Positions 26,601 through 37,240 of a stretch of DNA of 64,000 nucleotides are shown in pieces. The first letter of the stretch is position 1. Every line of letters starts with the position of its first letter. The notes under the pieces are model-generated. The model made no database searches, had not been told where the DNA came from, and saw only the letters and a program-made list of their open reading frames with translations. The stretch spans positions 4,639,501-4,703,500 of the forward strand of contig CP070896.1 of NCBI GenBank assembly GCA_017084465.1, written 5' to 3'. This DNA is from Lacrimispora xylanisolvens. Lineage in GTDB: Bacteria; Bacillota; Clostridia; Lachnospirales; Lachnospiraceae. A program made the position numbers and the translations under genes.

Positions 26601-28800
26601 ATTCATGCCAGATATGGCATTATTGACGATGGAATGGATATTCTCCAGAAAGTTGAAGGGGAATACACGGAACCGGCAATTGTAAGAAATAACGGCAATG
26701 CAAGTGTTAATTATGTTTTTGCAGATGATATAGTTGCATCTGATATAAGAATCAGCAGAAAAGCAGCAATTAAAAATGCGGGGGGAAAAGCATCTGTTTC
26801 TTTCAGCGGAACAACCATAGATCTTTCACAAATCTCCTCATTGTTTACTGTAGATAAGAATGCAGGAAACCGGATTTATGCCATTGAGGAAGAAAGTACT
26901 GGTGCCGGTACCATTTCAGGAAATATGTATTTGGTATTCTTACGGTTAACAAAGGCACGAAGACAAGCGCTCCAGCAAAGCCCGATGTGACAAATGCCAC
27001 CGAAAATGGCGGAAATAACGGTAAGATCACTGGACTGATTCCCAATACCAGATATGAGTATAAGAAAGACAACGGATCATACAAAGAGGTAACCTCCAAT
27101 GAAAACGGAGAAATCTCCGGTCTGTCCGCTGGTTCCTATGTGGTACGTTTTGCAGAAACTGAACTGTTTCTCGCAAGCGCTGATTCTCTGACTGTAACAA
27201 TCGGACAGCCAGGTACGAGTAACGGCGGAAACACAGGCGGAAACACAGGTGGAAACACAGGCGGAAGCACAGGTGGAAACACAGGCGGAAATTCCGGCAG
27301 CAGCTCCGGTGATTCTTCCTCTTCCACAAGCGGTTCTTCCTCCATCCCCACCCAGGCAGTTACAGGAGCGGCCCAGAGCACGGCAACAGTTGACAACAGT
27401 GGAAATGCAGCCGTAAGCGTTACTGACAAACATTACAGATGCAATCGCTAACGCCAGGGCTAACGCAGCTAAAAAAGGCGTGAATGCAGGGGATATTAAA
27501 GTAGCTCTCCAGGTATCTACAGGCGGCATGGACGCCTCTGCTGTAACAGTAAACTTACCAAAAAACATACAGCAGCAGGTAATAAGTAATAAGATTTCCA
27601 GCGTAGAAATGATGATTGACCGGCCTGATATCACAATCGGAATTAATCTGGCAGCAGTAACGGAAATCAACCGCCAGGCCAATGCAGATGTACAGCTTAC
27701 TGCAAAAAAAGTGGAGCCCACCACACTTAGCGGAGCGGCAAGAAGCCAGATCGGCACACGCCCTGTCTATGATTTAAAGGCAAGCTATGAAAGCGGAACA
27801 AAACATGTTTCCAACTTTGGTACTGGTTCTGTTTTCGTAAGTATTCCTTATACTCCATCATCGGAGGAAGCAATTGGAGGACTGTATGCAGTTTATGTAG
27901 ATGACCAGGGAAATCCGGCACGTGTAAAAGGTTCTGCCTATGACAGAAACAGCAGAAGCGTGATATTTACCACAAACCATTTTTCTGTATATGGATTGGG
28001 TTATGAAATACCAGCAGTAAAATTAAGGGACACCAGCAGCCATTGGGCCAAGGATTCCATTGATTATGTTGTCGGCAGAGGTTTAATCAACGGGATATCC
28101 GAAACCGAATTCTCTCCCGGACAATGCCATTACCATGAAAGTACTGGCAAAAGCTCTTGGAAAACTGGCGGACATTGATCCTAATGCTTATTCAAAAGAT
28201 GGAATGGCAGACAGTGATAGCCCATATATTCAGTGGGCGAAAGAAAAAGGGATTATAGTAAACAGGGAAAACAGCCAGGTTTTACCGGATCAGCCATTAT
28301 TCCGTGAAGAGGCAGCAGCTATCCTGGCAAACTATGCGAAAGCAACCGAATATAAGCTTCCTCAGGTTCGCAGTGCTGTAGTCTTTACTGATGCAGCAAA
28401 AATTCAGAGCGGATATCAGGAATCAGTAGCAGCAATGCAGAAGGCAGGTGTCATCCTGTCAAAAGAAGGAAGCAGCTTTAGTCCAAAAGCCAATGCAAGC
28501 CGCGCTGAGATTGCCGCTATGCTTCACCGCTACATCAAACTGACCATTGATCCTTCCACAGCTGAAAAGTGGGCGAAAAATGACAGCGGTCAGTACCTGT
28601 TCTACAGAGAAGGAAAAGCCGTCACTGACTGGCAGACCATCAATGATGTAACGTATTTCTTTGACGGCAATGGCATCCTGGTATCCGGCCGTTGGATAGA
28701 AATCCAGGGAAAATGGTACTACTTTAATACTGACGGTTCCCTTGCCAGAAGCACGAAAGTAGATGACTATGAAGTGGATGAAAAGGGTGTAAGAAAATAA
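23617..28800 (+). CDS. giant surface protein with SLH domains and choline-binding-type repeats, four apparent frameshifts
   Basis: About 1,725 residues after correction. A signal peptide (residues 1-31, KRSLAMVLSMVVALGAMPF, cut after ASA) begins it. Three copies of a module with the core LDLT...EGWxW(Y/F) start near 24070, 25055 and 26075, and two beta-rich modules (VSGRGGKPLSGDNTVTI and VTGMTGTALSGNHSITI) alternate with them. A Gly-Asn-Thr linker (27224-27295) leads to three SLH domains (SSHWAKDSIDYV, SPYIQWAKEKG, and a third ending SRAEIAAMLHRY). The C-terminal choline/glucan-binding-like repeats contain WQTINDVTYFFDGNG and KWYYFNTDG. Breaks lie at about 23814-23821, 26930-26932, 27428-27430 and 28116-28118. 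It is likely cell-wall anchored through both SLH and choline-type domains. The role of the beta-solenoid-like middle is unknown. Confidence 0.85.
27224..27295 (+). repeat. six-copy 12-bp tandem repeat encoding a GGNT linker
   Basis: The 12-base unit GGCGGAAACACA recurs six times with minor third-base changes, encoding Gly-Gly-Asn/Ser-Thr. It forms a flexible low-complexity spacer between the beta-rich region and the SLH domains of the surface protein. Repeats of this kind are prone to length change. Confidence 0.9.
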
Positions 28801-28821
28801 ATAAAACCATATGAAAATAAG

Positions 28822-28857
28822 GCCGCAGGAAGCGTTTCAAATCCTGCGGCTTTATTT
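28822..28857 (+). terminator. intrinsic terminator after the surface-protein gene
   Basis: GCCGCAGGA at 28822-28830 pairs perfectly with TCCTGCGGC at 28842-28850 and is followed by TTTATTT. Confidence 0.88.
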
Positions 28858-28863
28858 CGCGAT

Positions 28864-28892
28864 TTGACAAAGTAACAACTTTGACATATAAT
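28864..28892 (+). promoter_or_regulatory. consensus sigma-A promoter of the osmolyte importer
   Basis: TTGACA at 28864-28869 and TATAAT at 28887-28892 are separated by exactly 17 bases, a full consensus match. The importer ATG is at 28928 behind AAAGGAG. So strong a core promoter implies tight control by a repressor, consistent with the overlapping palindrome. Confidence 0.9.
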
Positions 28893-28905
28893 ATAAGTTG
28901 TCACT
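28871..28905. promoter_or_regulatory. long split palindrome overlapping the -10 box (candidate operator)
   Basis: AGTAACAACTT (28871-28881) and AAGTTGTCACT (28895-28905) are complementary at 10 of 11 positions around a 13-base centre that contains the -10 box. A bound protein would block RNA polymerase. The BusR-like GntR/RCK_C protein at 19724-20362 is the best candidate in the window, because BusR represses osmolyte importers through widely split palindromes. That assignment is inference. Confidence 0.65.
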
Positions 28906-28927
28906 AAACAAGAAAGGAGAGTAATTG

Positions 28928-30061
28928 ATGATAAATTTTGAGAATATTTCAAAACAGTATAAAGCAAAAAGGTTCTCAATGATATTACCTTTACTGTACA
29001 AAAAGGAAGCCTTGTGGCAATTATTGGAGAGAGTGGCTGTGGAAAGACAACTCTTTTAAAAATGATAAACTGCCTGATAAAACCTACCTCCGGAACGATT
29101 TGTATTGACGGCAAAGATATTGCTGCCATGGATGAAGTTACCTTGAGAAGAAGAATCGGCTATGTCATCCAGCAGACAGGACTTTTTCCCCATATGACCA
29201 TAAGAGAGAACATAGAGCTGATCCCCAGGCTTGAGAAGATGCCGTTAAAGGACAGGGAAGAGAATACAAAAAGATTGATGCAGATGGTCGGGCTGGATTG
29301 CAATGAGTTTTTAGACCGGTATCCTACGGAGCTCAGTGGAGGACAGCAGCAGCGTGTGGGGGTAGCCAGAGCCTTTGCCACAGACCCGGACATTATTCTT
29401 ATGGATGAACCGTTTTCCGCATTGGATCCCATGACCCGTTCCGATTTACAGGATGAACTGGTGCTGCTTCAGGGCAAGCTGAAAAAAAACAATCATTTTC
29501 GTTACACATGATATGGATGAGGCCATTAAAATCGCCGATATGATCTGTATTATGAAGGACGGAGACATTTTACAATATGATACACCGGAGAATATCTTAA
29601 ATAATCCGTCGGATGAATTTGTATCAAACTTTGTGGGTAAAAACAGAATCTGGTCATCTCCGGAATTTATCCGGGTTTCGGATATCATGATTGATCAGCC
29701 AGTTACAGCATCAAAAGATCTTTCTATATTAAAATGTATTGATAAGATGCGTCAGAATAAAGTTGATACACTGTTGATTATTGACAGGGAGAGCCGGCGA
29801 TTGGAAGGTATTGTAAAAGCCAGGGTGTTAAGAAGCGTGGAAGATAAGTCAAAACAGGCAAAAGAATTTATGACCCAGGATTTTAAAGTACTGCAGCCAG
29901 ATGAGAACATATTGGATGCCTTGAAGATTGTTACCGATTATAAAGTATCTGCCGTCCCGGTTGTGGATGAAAGCAGTCGTTTAAAAGGCCTGATTACAAA
30001 GAGCAGTCTGGTGACCACCTTAAGTCAGCAATATTTTGAGTATGAAGGAGGAGATGCGTAA
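28928..30061 (+). CDS. opuCA: glycine betaine/carnitine/choline ABC transporter ATPase with CBS pair, two apparent frameshifts
   Basis: About 377 residues. Walker A is GESGCGKTT, the signature LSGGQQQRVGVARA, Walker B IILMDEPFSALD, and the H loop (FVTHDMDEA) is recovered by correction. The C-terminal third contains two CBS domains (DLSILKCIDKMRQNKVDTLLI and ENILDALKIVTDYKVSAV, shown in part), the OpuCA hallmark. Frame breaks lie in A runs at 28966-28970 (one lost) and 29482-29489 (one gained). CBS domains of OpuCA from Listeria bind c-di-AMP, giving a second possible link to that messenger. It pairs with the permease/binding-protein fusion that starts at the next base. Confidence 0.9.
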
Positions 30062-31625
30062 ATGAATTTGGACTTATATTGGAGACAGTTACCCGCAGAT
30101 CATAACCTTGCTGATTGAACATGTGAAGCTGACAGCAATTTCCGTAGGACTTGCAATATTAATTGGTGTGCCTCTTGGAATATTAATCGCCTATGCATCA
30201 AAAGCCAATAAACCAGTACTGACAGCAGCTAATATTATTCAGGCCATTCCAAGTATGGCATTGCTGGGATTTATGATTCCGCTGCTTGGTATTGGTACCG
30301 TTCCCGCAATTGTTGCGGTTGTTCTTTATTCTCTGCTTCCCATCATAAAAACACCTATACAGGTATCGAAAATTTAAATCCACAGACAATTGAAGCAGCC
30401 AGAGGAATTGGCTTAACGCCCTTACAGGTTCTGACAAAGGTTCAGATCCCTCTTGCACTTCCGGTAATTATGGCAGGAGTGAGAATTGCATCTGTCACGG
30501 CAGTAGGACTTATGACCATGGCTGCATTTATCGGAGCAGGCGGACTGGGCTATCTGGTCTTTTCCGGAATCAGGACAGTGAATAACAACCAGATTCTGGC
30601 AGGAGCCATTCCGGCTTGTATGCTTGCTTTAACAGTTGATTTTATCATCGGACTGGTTGAAAAACTGGTTACCCCCATCAGTCTGCAAAAGGGAGACAGA
30701 GCAGTAAAAATAAAGAATAGAACCGTACAGAAAGCCGGCCTTGGTGCAGCGGCAGTTCTGCTTGCAGCCGTGTTTTTATTTACTTCAATCGGCACGGGCA
30801 ATCAGGAGGGCAGGACCATTTCCATCGGCTCTAAGGATTTCACGGAACAGGAAATATTGGGGAATCTGGTAGCAGATCTGGTGGAAGCAAGAACTGATGT
30901 AAAAGTGAACCGCAGGCTGAGCCTGGGCGGAACTCAGGTTTGTGCAGGCGCGCTAAAGAGCGGAGATATTGATCTTTATATTGAATACAGCGGAACCGCA
31001 TATACAGATATGTTAAAGTATCCGCCAATCAGTGATATGGAGCAGGTCTATGAAACCGTGAAAAAAGGAATATGGAGAGCGTTTTGATCTTGCTGTCTTA
31101 AAACAGATGCAGTTTAATAATACTTATGTACTGGCAGTAAGTCAGGAAACTGCTGAGAAAAATGGGCTGGAGACGGTCAGTGATTTATCCAGGATAGCAG
31201 GTACTATGACTTCTGGTACTACGTTTGAGTTTTCTAACAGAGAAGACGGACTGACTGGAATAGAAAATGCTTATGGATTTAAAATGGGTAATAAACTTAC
31301 CATTGATGGTTCACCCCGCTATACCGCACTGGCTGGTGGAGAAGTTGAGGTGGTGGATGCATTTGCCACGGATGGACTCTTAAAGAAATTTCAGCTAAAG
31401 ACACTGACTGATGACAAACACTTTTTCCCTCCTTACTTTGCCATGCCTGTGGTAAGGGAAGAAGCACTGAAGGAGTGTCCGGAATTACCAGGCTTATTAG
31501 AAGAACTGGGAGCGTTACTCACAGACGATGTCATGGCGGAACTAAACTATAAAGTGGATGAACTGCAGCAGACCCCGGAAAAGGTAGCGGGAGATTTCTT
31601 AAGAGAAAGCGGGCTGGTATCATGA
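30062..31625 (+). CDS. OpuC-type permease fused to substrate-binding domain, three apparent frameshifts
   Basis: About 520 residues. The first roughly 215 residues form the membrane permease (SVGLAILIGVPLGILIA and the EAA-like ENLNPQTIEAARGIGLTP). A further membrane helix then precedes an OpuAC-type betaine/choline-binding domain starting ISIGSKDFTEQEILGN and containing YIEYSGTAYTDML. The frame breaks near 30070-30082, at the A run 30347-30351 and at the GG of 31067-31068; each correction restores family sequence (for example KKEYGERFDLAVL). Such permease-binding protein fusions occur widely in Firmicutes. It imports compatible solutes with OpuCA. Confidence 0.87.
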
Positions 31626-31900
31626 TTTTTTCTTTTGTGTTGTTTTTTATTCTTTCCCAGTGCTTTTGCAGCCCTGGTATATGCCGGCTGATTGCTGGAG
31701 AGAAGGAACTGACACAGAAGGAAGTATGGATTAGTGATGCGTTTGGAACGTATTTAAGGGCAGTTGCATTTCTTATTTTTCTTTTATGGACATTAAGCTT
31801 TTTTTCAATTCCCTATCTTTATCAGGGAGCTTCAATACTTTTTCTGTTTGTTACATTTCTTTTTCTAAAAAAGATGATAAAAATTTTAAATTTACAATGA
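31622..31900 (+). CDS. small membrane protein coupled to the importer
   Basis: A 92-residue hydrophobic protein with about three membrane segments (MIFSFVLFFILSQCF, then AVAFLIFLLWTLSFF and ILFLFVTFLFLKK). Its ATG overlaps the TGA of the permease/binding fusion (ATGA), pointing to translational coupling and hence a part in the importer or its control. No family was recognised. Confidence 0.6.
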   Translation: MIFSFVLFFILSQCFCSPGICRLIAGEKELTQKEVWISDAFGTYLRAVAFLIFLLWTLSFFSIPYLYQGASILFLFVTFLFLKKMIKILNLQ

Positions 31901-31911
31901 TTATCAGGAGG

Positions 31912-31947
31912 CTGCTGTAAGGAAAATACGTTCTTACAGCAGTTTTT
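31912..31947 (+). terminator. intrinsic terminator of the osmolyte importer operon
   Basis: CTGCTGTAAG (31912-31921) pairs perfectly with CTTACAGCAG (31933-31942), followed by TTTTT. Confidence 0.9.
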
Positions 31948-32056
31948 ACGATTTATTTGGAAAAATTTAGAAAATTATAAGAATTTTTATATTTAATTCA
32001 TTATAACACCCCGCTATAATAGGATAGAGACAGAAATCGATATGGAGGGTACGAGC

Positions 32057-33438
32057 ATGAAATTTTTCAGGAAGAAAATAGAAGAAGAGATGCAAGTGGC
32101 GCAAGCCGGTCCTATGGCTGATGATGACTTTGAAAAAGAATTGGAGCATCTGATGACTGAGGAGCACGGGGGTAAAAAGAAGAAAAAGCTTTTTAAGAAA
32201 AAATGGAGCAGAAAAAAGAAAATTATTATGGGCTCTGCAGTTACTGTAGTGTTCCTTTTTATTGCCTTTAAAAGTGTGGCAGGGGGAAAAAGTGCGGTTA
32301 TGCCGGTTACCGCAACACCTTTAAAGAAAGGTGAAGTGACGGAAACCCTTTCTGTAAGCGGTCCGGTTCAGGGAACGGACAGTGTGGAAGTGGTTTCCAA
32401 TTTACATGCTGAGATCCTGGAACTACGGGTAAAAGAGGGTGACAAGGTAGAGAAGGGACAGCTGTTGGCCACTCTTGATGATAAGGACGCGAAAAAAGGA
32501 GTGGATATAGCACAAAATGCTTATGATCTTGCTGTCAGTACATATAAAGATAAACAGCTGGAGGCAGAAAATGGTTATGCCAAGGCTAAGCAGGAGTTTG
32601 AGACGGCAAAAGCAAATTATAACAGAACCCTCCTTCTCTATCAGGGGGGGGAAGTGCCACAGGAGTCGAGTTGGAGACCGCTACCAATACCATGAATGAT
32701 GCGGCCAGGGAGCTTACCACCTATACAATCAAGGATGGCAAACCGGTAGCCAATGAATCCTATTCTCTGCAGATTGAAAAAGAAGAATTTGAGCTGGAGC
32801 AGAAAAAGGAAGCACTGGAGAATACAAAAGTAACCAGCCCTATTGCAGGAACAGTAGTAAGGGTGAACTGCAAGGTGGGCCGTTTTGCGGATAAAACCGA
32901 TGATGATAAGCCCATGTTTATCATTAATAACCTGGATGTCCTTGAGATGAAAATTAACGTGAGTGAATATTCCATCGGCAAGGTGAAAGTAGGGCAGCCG
33001 GTAGAGATTAACGCAGACATCTTAAATGGTGATACAGTAAATGGAGAAGTAACTGATATTTCACCGACTGGAGAAGAAAAGGGAAGCGGTTCCACAGAAC
33101 GTGTCATCCCAACCACCATCCGTATCATTGACCAGAATACAAAGCTGATCGCAGGAATTACGGCAAAGGCCAAAATCGAACTTCAAAAAGCCGAAGACGT
33201 ATGGGTAGTCCCTATTTCGGCGCTTATTCAGAATCCCGATGGAACTATGGCAGTAGCCTCCGTTGTTAATAACACAGTAAAATACATACCTGTAAAGACC
33301 GGTGTAGAAAGCGATATTGAGGCGGAGATTATTCCGGACGAAGAGGGTGCCTTAACAGAAGGTCTGCAGCTGATTGAAGCTCCATCCCCTATGATTACAG
33401 ATGGAATGACGGTACGTGTGCTTCCGTCTCAGCAATAG
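32057..33438 (+). CDS. HlyD/MacA-like membrane fusion protein, one apparent frameshift
   Basis: About 460 residues. A short acidic then very lysine-rich cytoplasmic N-terminus (HGGKKKKKLFKKKWSRKKK) precedes one membrane helix (about 56-75). Next are a lipoyl/barrel-sandwich half (LHAEILELRVKEGDKVEKGQ), a coiled coil, the second lipoyl half (TKVTSPIAGTVVRVN) and a beta-barrel domain. One base is missing near 32661-32666, where EVPQEV must be restored. The ATG at 32057 follows GGAGGG; an earlier in-frame ATG overlaps that ribosome site. With the ATPase and two permeases it forms a Gram-positive MacAB/YknXYZ-type system, which may export peptides or protect the envelope. Confidence 0.87.
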
Positions 33439-33452
33439 GGGGGATGTTATAT

Positions 33453-34269
33453 GTGGAAAAGAAAGAAGTGATACCTGACTATATCACCCAGAATGTCAGC
33501 GAAGACCTGATTAAACTGGTTGATATGGTAAAGATCTACGATACCGGTTCCATTAAGGTTCTGGGATTAAAGCGGGTAAACTTAACAATAAAGCGTGGCG
33601 AGTTTGTCGCCATTATGGGGCAGTCAGGTTCAGGAAAATCGACACTGATGAATATACTTGGCTGTCTGGACCGTCCAACCATGGGACATTATTTTCTGGA
33701 TGGAATTGATACGGCGGATCTTCCGTCTGATGATTTATCTGCCATCAGAAATCGTAAAATCGGATTTGTTTTTCAGTCCTTTAACTTAATATCTAGAACA
33801 TCAGCTTTAAAGAATGTGGAGCTTCCCATGACCTATGCCCACATGTCTAAAAAAGCGAGAGAAAAAAGAGCGCTTGAGCTTCTAGAACGGGTAGGTCTGG
33901 GAACCAGATACGAACATATGCCCAATGAATTGTCCGGAGGTCAGAGGCAGAGGGTTGCAATTGCCAGAGCGCTGGCTAACGAGCCGCCCCTGATTCTTGC
34001 CGATGAGCCCACTGGTAATTTAGACTCGGCGTCATCAGTGGAAATTATGGAATTGTTTTCAAAGCTGCATAACGAGGGGGGCCACTGTAGTATTGGTTAC
34101 TCACGAAGAGGATATTGCTGCGTTTACCAATCGGATTATCCGTTTCCGGGATGGAAGCCTGGTCAGTGATACACCCAATATTCCAGTATCTAAGCGGGAG
34201 AAAGAAGAGCCGGAAGAGCCAGAACAGCCTGAAGAACCAGAGTATCAGAGTGGGGATGGATTATGCTGA
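33453..34269 (+). CDS. MacB/LolD-type ABC transporter ATPase, one apparent frameshift
   Basis: About 272 residues. Walker A is GQSGSGKSTLMN, the signature LSGGQRQRVAIARAL, Walker B LILADEPTGNLDS. A G run at 34076-34081 holds one base too many; correction gives GATVVLVTHEEDIAAF, restoring the H loop, and a Glu/Pro-rich tail ending at 34269. The GTG at 33453 is preferred because GGGGGG lies nine bases upstream; the ATG at 33444 abuts that run. The end overlaps the first permease ATG. Confidence 0.88.
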
Positions 34270-35470
34270 GAGAAAATATGAGCATGGCGTTACACGCCAT
34301 TAAATCCAATAAAATGCGTTCATTTCTCACTATGCTGGGCATCATTATCGGTATCGGCGCAGTGATTGCCATTGTGTCTGTTGGAGACAGCATGAGAAAT
34401 GTTTTACAGATGCGTATAAAGATGTAGGGCTTAACCGGGCCATGGTTCTGGTATCCTGGGAAGTGACTGATTTCCGTTATTCCGATTATTTTGACCGGGA
34501 TGAGTTGGAACGGGTGAAAGAGGTCTTTCATGATAAGATCTCCTATATTGACACCAATTCCGGCGCAGATACAGAAGCGATAAACCGCTTAAAAAAGGTG
34601 AAATACGAATTTCAGGGAGTGGACTATAATTATACGGACGTTCAGCCCCAGAATATTATTTATGGCAGGTTTATCAATGAAGCAGATGTAAAAAAAGCTG
34701 CAAACCATGTGGTGCTGGAAGATAAGGGAGCAGTGGAGCTCTTTGGAACGGCTGACTGCGTAGGACGTACGTTCCGCATGACTGTTAATAAAAACACTCA
34801 GGAATTTACCGTAGTGGGAGTGTATCACAAAGACTTATCGCCCATGGCTGCTATGCTCCTTGGCAATGGGCAGAAGCAGGCCGGATTTATCCCCGACACT
34901 GTGGTAAACCCAAAAGGCGAAAGGTTTCAGGTGCTGAATTTTTATGTACGTGACGGAGTGAACATGAAAGATTTTCAGCCTGAGATTGTCAGATACATTG
35001 CAAAGACAAAGGGCCGCAAAGAATCAGATATCCGTGTGATGTCAGTAGTAGATCAGATGGGTAGCGTGGATTCCAAGCTTTCTGCCATGTCTGCAGCGGT
35101 AGGAGGAATTGCAGCTATCTCTCTTTTAGTAGGGGGAATCGGGATCATGAACATCATGATGGTGTCGGTAACTGAGCGAACCAGAGAAATTGGAATCCGG
35201 AAAGCGCTTGGTGCCAGAACCAGGGATATTATGATTCAGTTTCTGACGGAATCGGCACTGATGTCGGCATGTGGAGGTGTGATTGGTATTATTCTTGGAG
35301 TGGCAATTGTAATGATTGGAGGAGCGGTTTTAAAAACAACCGTAATTGTAAGACCATCCGTAGTTGTTATGGCAGTGGGATTCTCCGGGCTGGTCGGTAT
35401 ATTTTTCGGAATTTACCCGGCTTCCAAGGCGGCGAATGCAGATCCAATCGAGGCATTGAGGTATGAATAG
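34263..35470 (+). CDS. MacB/FtsX-type ABC permease 1, one apparent frameshift
   Basis: About 402 residues: an N-terminal membrane helix with LTMLGIIIGIGAVIAIVS, a large extracytoplasmic MacB core domain and three C-terminal helices (VGGIAAISLLVGGIGIMN, then REIGIRKALGART). The T run at 34402-34405 has lost one base; correction gives NVFTDAYKDVGLN. It overlaps the ATPase gene and is followed ten bases later by a close paralogue. Confidence 0.88.
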
Positions 35471-35479
35471 GAGGGAAGC

Positions 35480-36691
35480 ATGCTGTTTGAAAATATGACA
35501 ATGGCAGTTCATGCCATAAAAGCGAACAAAATGAGATCTCTTCTTACCATGCTTGGGATTATCATTGGAATCGGATCGGTAATTGCCATTGTATCCATTG
35601 GTGATACCATGCGGTTTATGATTTCTGATATTTATAAAGATGTGGGAACGACCATGGCTTATGTTTACATCTGGCCCTCTGACGGCAGTGATATGAGACA
35701 GAGCGATTATTTCAGCGTGGATGATATTGACCGCATCAGGGAAGTTTTTAAAGATGAGATCACTTATATAGACGGTGATTCCCGGCAGAATGTGGAAGCT
35801 GTTTTTGGCAGAAACAAGGTAAAATTCGCCATGGAGGGGATTGATTCTAATTATCCCGATGTTCATAAGATTAACATCATATACGGCAGGAATTTAAATG
35901 AGGGAGATATAAAAGGAAGAAAAAATCATGTTGTACTGGAAGCAAAAGGGGCAAAAGAGCTGTTTGGCACGGAAGATGCCGTAGGAAAATCTTTTCGGAC
36001 GACGATTTATGGAGATACGGATGATTATGATGTGGTAGGAGTCTACCGTGAGGAAGAAAATCCATTTATGGCTATGGTAAATGGTTCTGGTGAGAATAAA
36101 AAAGGTTATCTGCCTGAGTCTATTCTGGTATGGCCCAATGATACCATTTACAATATCAGGCTTTATGCAAAAGAAGGGACTGATATGGAAGCTTTTTCTG
36201 ACCGTTTCTCTCAGTATATAGCCAAGAGCAAAAACAGAAAGAGAGAGGATGTAACCTTTTACTCCGTATCCAGCGAAATGGGAAGCGCGGACCAGATTAT
36301 GGGAGGGCTGTCTGCAGCCGTAGGAGGCATAGCAGCAATTTCTCTTCTGGTAGGCGGAATCGGAATCATGAATATAATGCTGGTTTCTGTTACAGAGCGG
36401 ACCCGGGAAATTGGTATCAGAAAGGCGCTTGGAGCAAAGACCTGGGATGTTATGGTCCAGTTTCTTACTGAATCGGCCATACTTTCTGCAATGGGGGGAA
36501 TCATCGGAGTTATAACGGGAGCAGGACTTGTTTTTCTTGGAGGTACCCTTCTTGGAATGACAGTAGTCATCAAACCAATGGTAATTATTATTGCGGTTGG
36601 ATTTTCTGCGCTGGTGGGTGTATTTTTTGGAATTTACCCGGCATCCAAAGCGGCAGGGAAAGATCCCATTGAGGCCTTACGATATGAGTAA
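35480..36691 (+). CDS. MacB/FtsX-type ABC permease 2
   Basis: A 403-residue paralogue of the preceding gene with the same layout (LTMLGIIIGIGSVIAIVS; VGGIAAISLLVGGIGIMN; REIGIRKALGAKT; FGIYPASKAAGKDPIEALRYE). It is intact. Two non-identical permeases in one operon suggest a heterodimeric transporter, whereas the usual MacB is a homodimer. The N- and C-terminal membrane regions are much more alike than the extracytoplasmic domains, which may carry substrate specificity. Confidence 0.9.
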   Translation: MLFENMTMAVHAIKANKMRSLLTMLGIIIGIGSVIAIVSIGDTMRFMISDIYKDVGTTMAYVYIWPSDGSDMRQSDYFSVDDIDRIREVFKDEITYIDGDSRQNVEAVFGRNKVKFAMEGIDSNYPDVHKINIIYGRNLNEGDIKGRKNHVVLEAKGAKELFGTEDAVGKSFRTTIYGDTDDYDVVGVYREEENPFMAMVNGSGENKKGYLPESILVWPNDTIYNIRLYAKEGTDMEAFSDRFSQYIAKSKNRKREDVTFYSVSSEMGSADQIMGGLSAAVGGIAAISLLVGGIGIMNIMLVSVTERTREIGIRKALGAKTWDVMVQFLTESAILSAMGGIIGVITGAGLVFLGGTLLGMTVVIKPMVIIIAVGFSALVGVFFGIYPASKAAGKDPIEALRYE

Positions 36692-36693
36692 AA

Positions 36694-36722
36694 AGCGCAG
36701 CAGGCATGCTGTGCTTTTTTTT
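36694..36722 (+). terminator. intrinsic terminator after the ABC permeases
   Basis: AGCGCAGCA and TGCTGTGCT pair over nine positions (one G-U) around loop GGCA and run into eight T residues. A new promoter-like TATAAT at 36772-36777 precedes the next gene. Confidence 0.88.
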
Positions 36723-36811
36723 CGGAAAATAAAAAATTCCTTAAAGGCTCGCAAAGTAAAAGGTTCTATGCTATAATAGGGTGATATCTTATGGTATAGT
36801 GAGGAGACTAT

Positions 36812-37240
36812 ATGCTGAGTGAAGAAAAAATTAAAATCATGACTAATCTCGCGATGTTTGAGAAACATGAAGGTAAGAGAATATTTCCGATTAACCGGTA
36901 CTTCAAAAGTGACTATGTCAGCAGCAAGCTGTTCCGCTCCTTTTTCAGCTACACCTTTAGTTTTTTATCCTGCCTTCTTTTATGGGGACTTTATTATATG
37001 GAGCGTTGGCTGAATACCATGGATTTAAAGAGCCTGACAGGAACGGGAATCAGAATTGGTATCATTTACGCTGTCGGCCTTGCGGTATATCTCGGGATCA
37101 GCATCTATATATATATGAAGCGTTATGAATATGCAAGCCGGGGAATGAAAGTTTATCTGGCAAAATTAAAGAGACTGGACAAGCGCTATGATGGAAACAC
37201 CAGATCAATAAAAAGAATAAAAGGAGGGCGTACATCATGA
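36812..37240 (+). CDS. conserved membrane protein of unknown function
   Basis: A 142-residue protein with two membrane helices (FSYTFSFLSCLLLWGLYYM and IRIGIIYAVGLAVYLGISI), a cytoplasmic N-terminus and a basic tail. No family was recognised. It overlaps the next membrane-protein gene by four bases and begins a run that leads into cdaA, cdaR, ptsH and ptsI, so a role in the envelope or in c-di-AMP control is possible but unproven. Confidence 0.7.
   Translation: MLSEEKIKIMTNLAMFEKHEGKRIFPINRYFKSDYVSSKLFRSFFSYTFSFLSCLLLWGLYYMERWLNTMDLKSLTGTGIRIGIIYAVGLAVYLGISIYIYMKRYEYASRGMKVYLAKLKRLDKRYDGNTRSIKRIKGGRTS

Noticed and set aside
27224..27295. Short regular repeats as a CRISPR-like array
   Set aside because: The units are contiguous 12-mers in frame with a coding sequence, without spacers.
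27027..27329. Minus-strand ORF rich in Cys, Phe and Arg opposite the GGNT linker
   Set aside because: It is the mirror reading of a 12-bp repeat inside a larger real gene.
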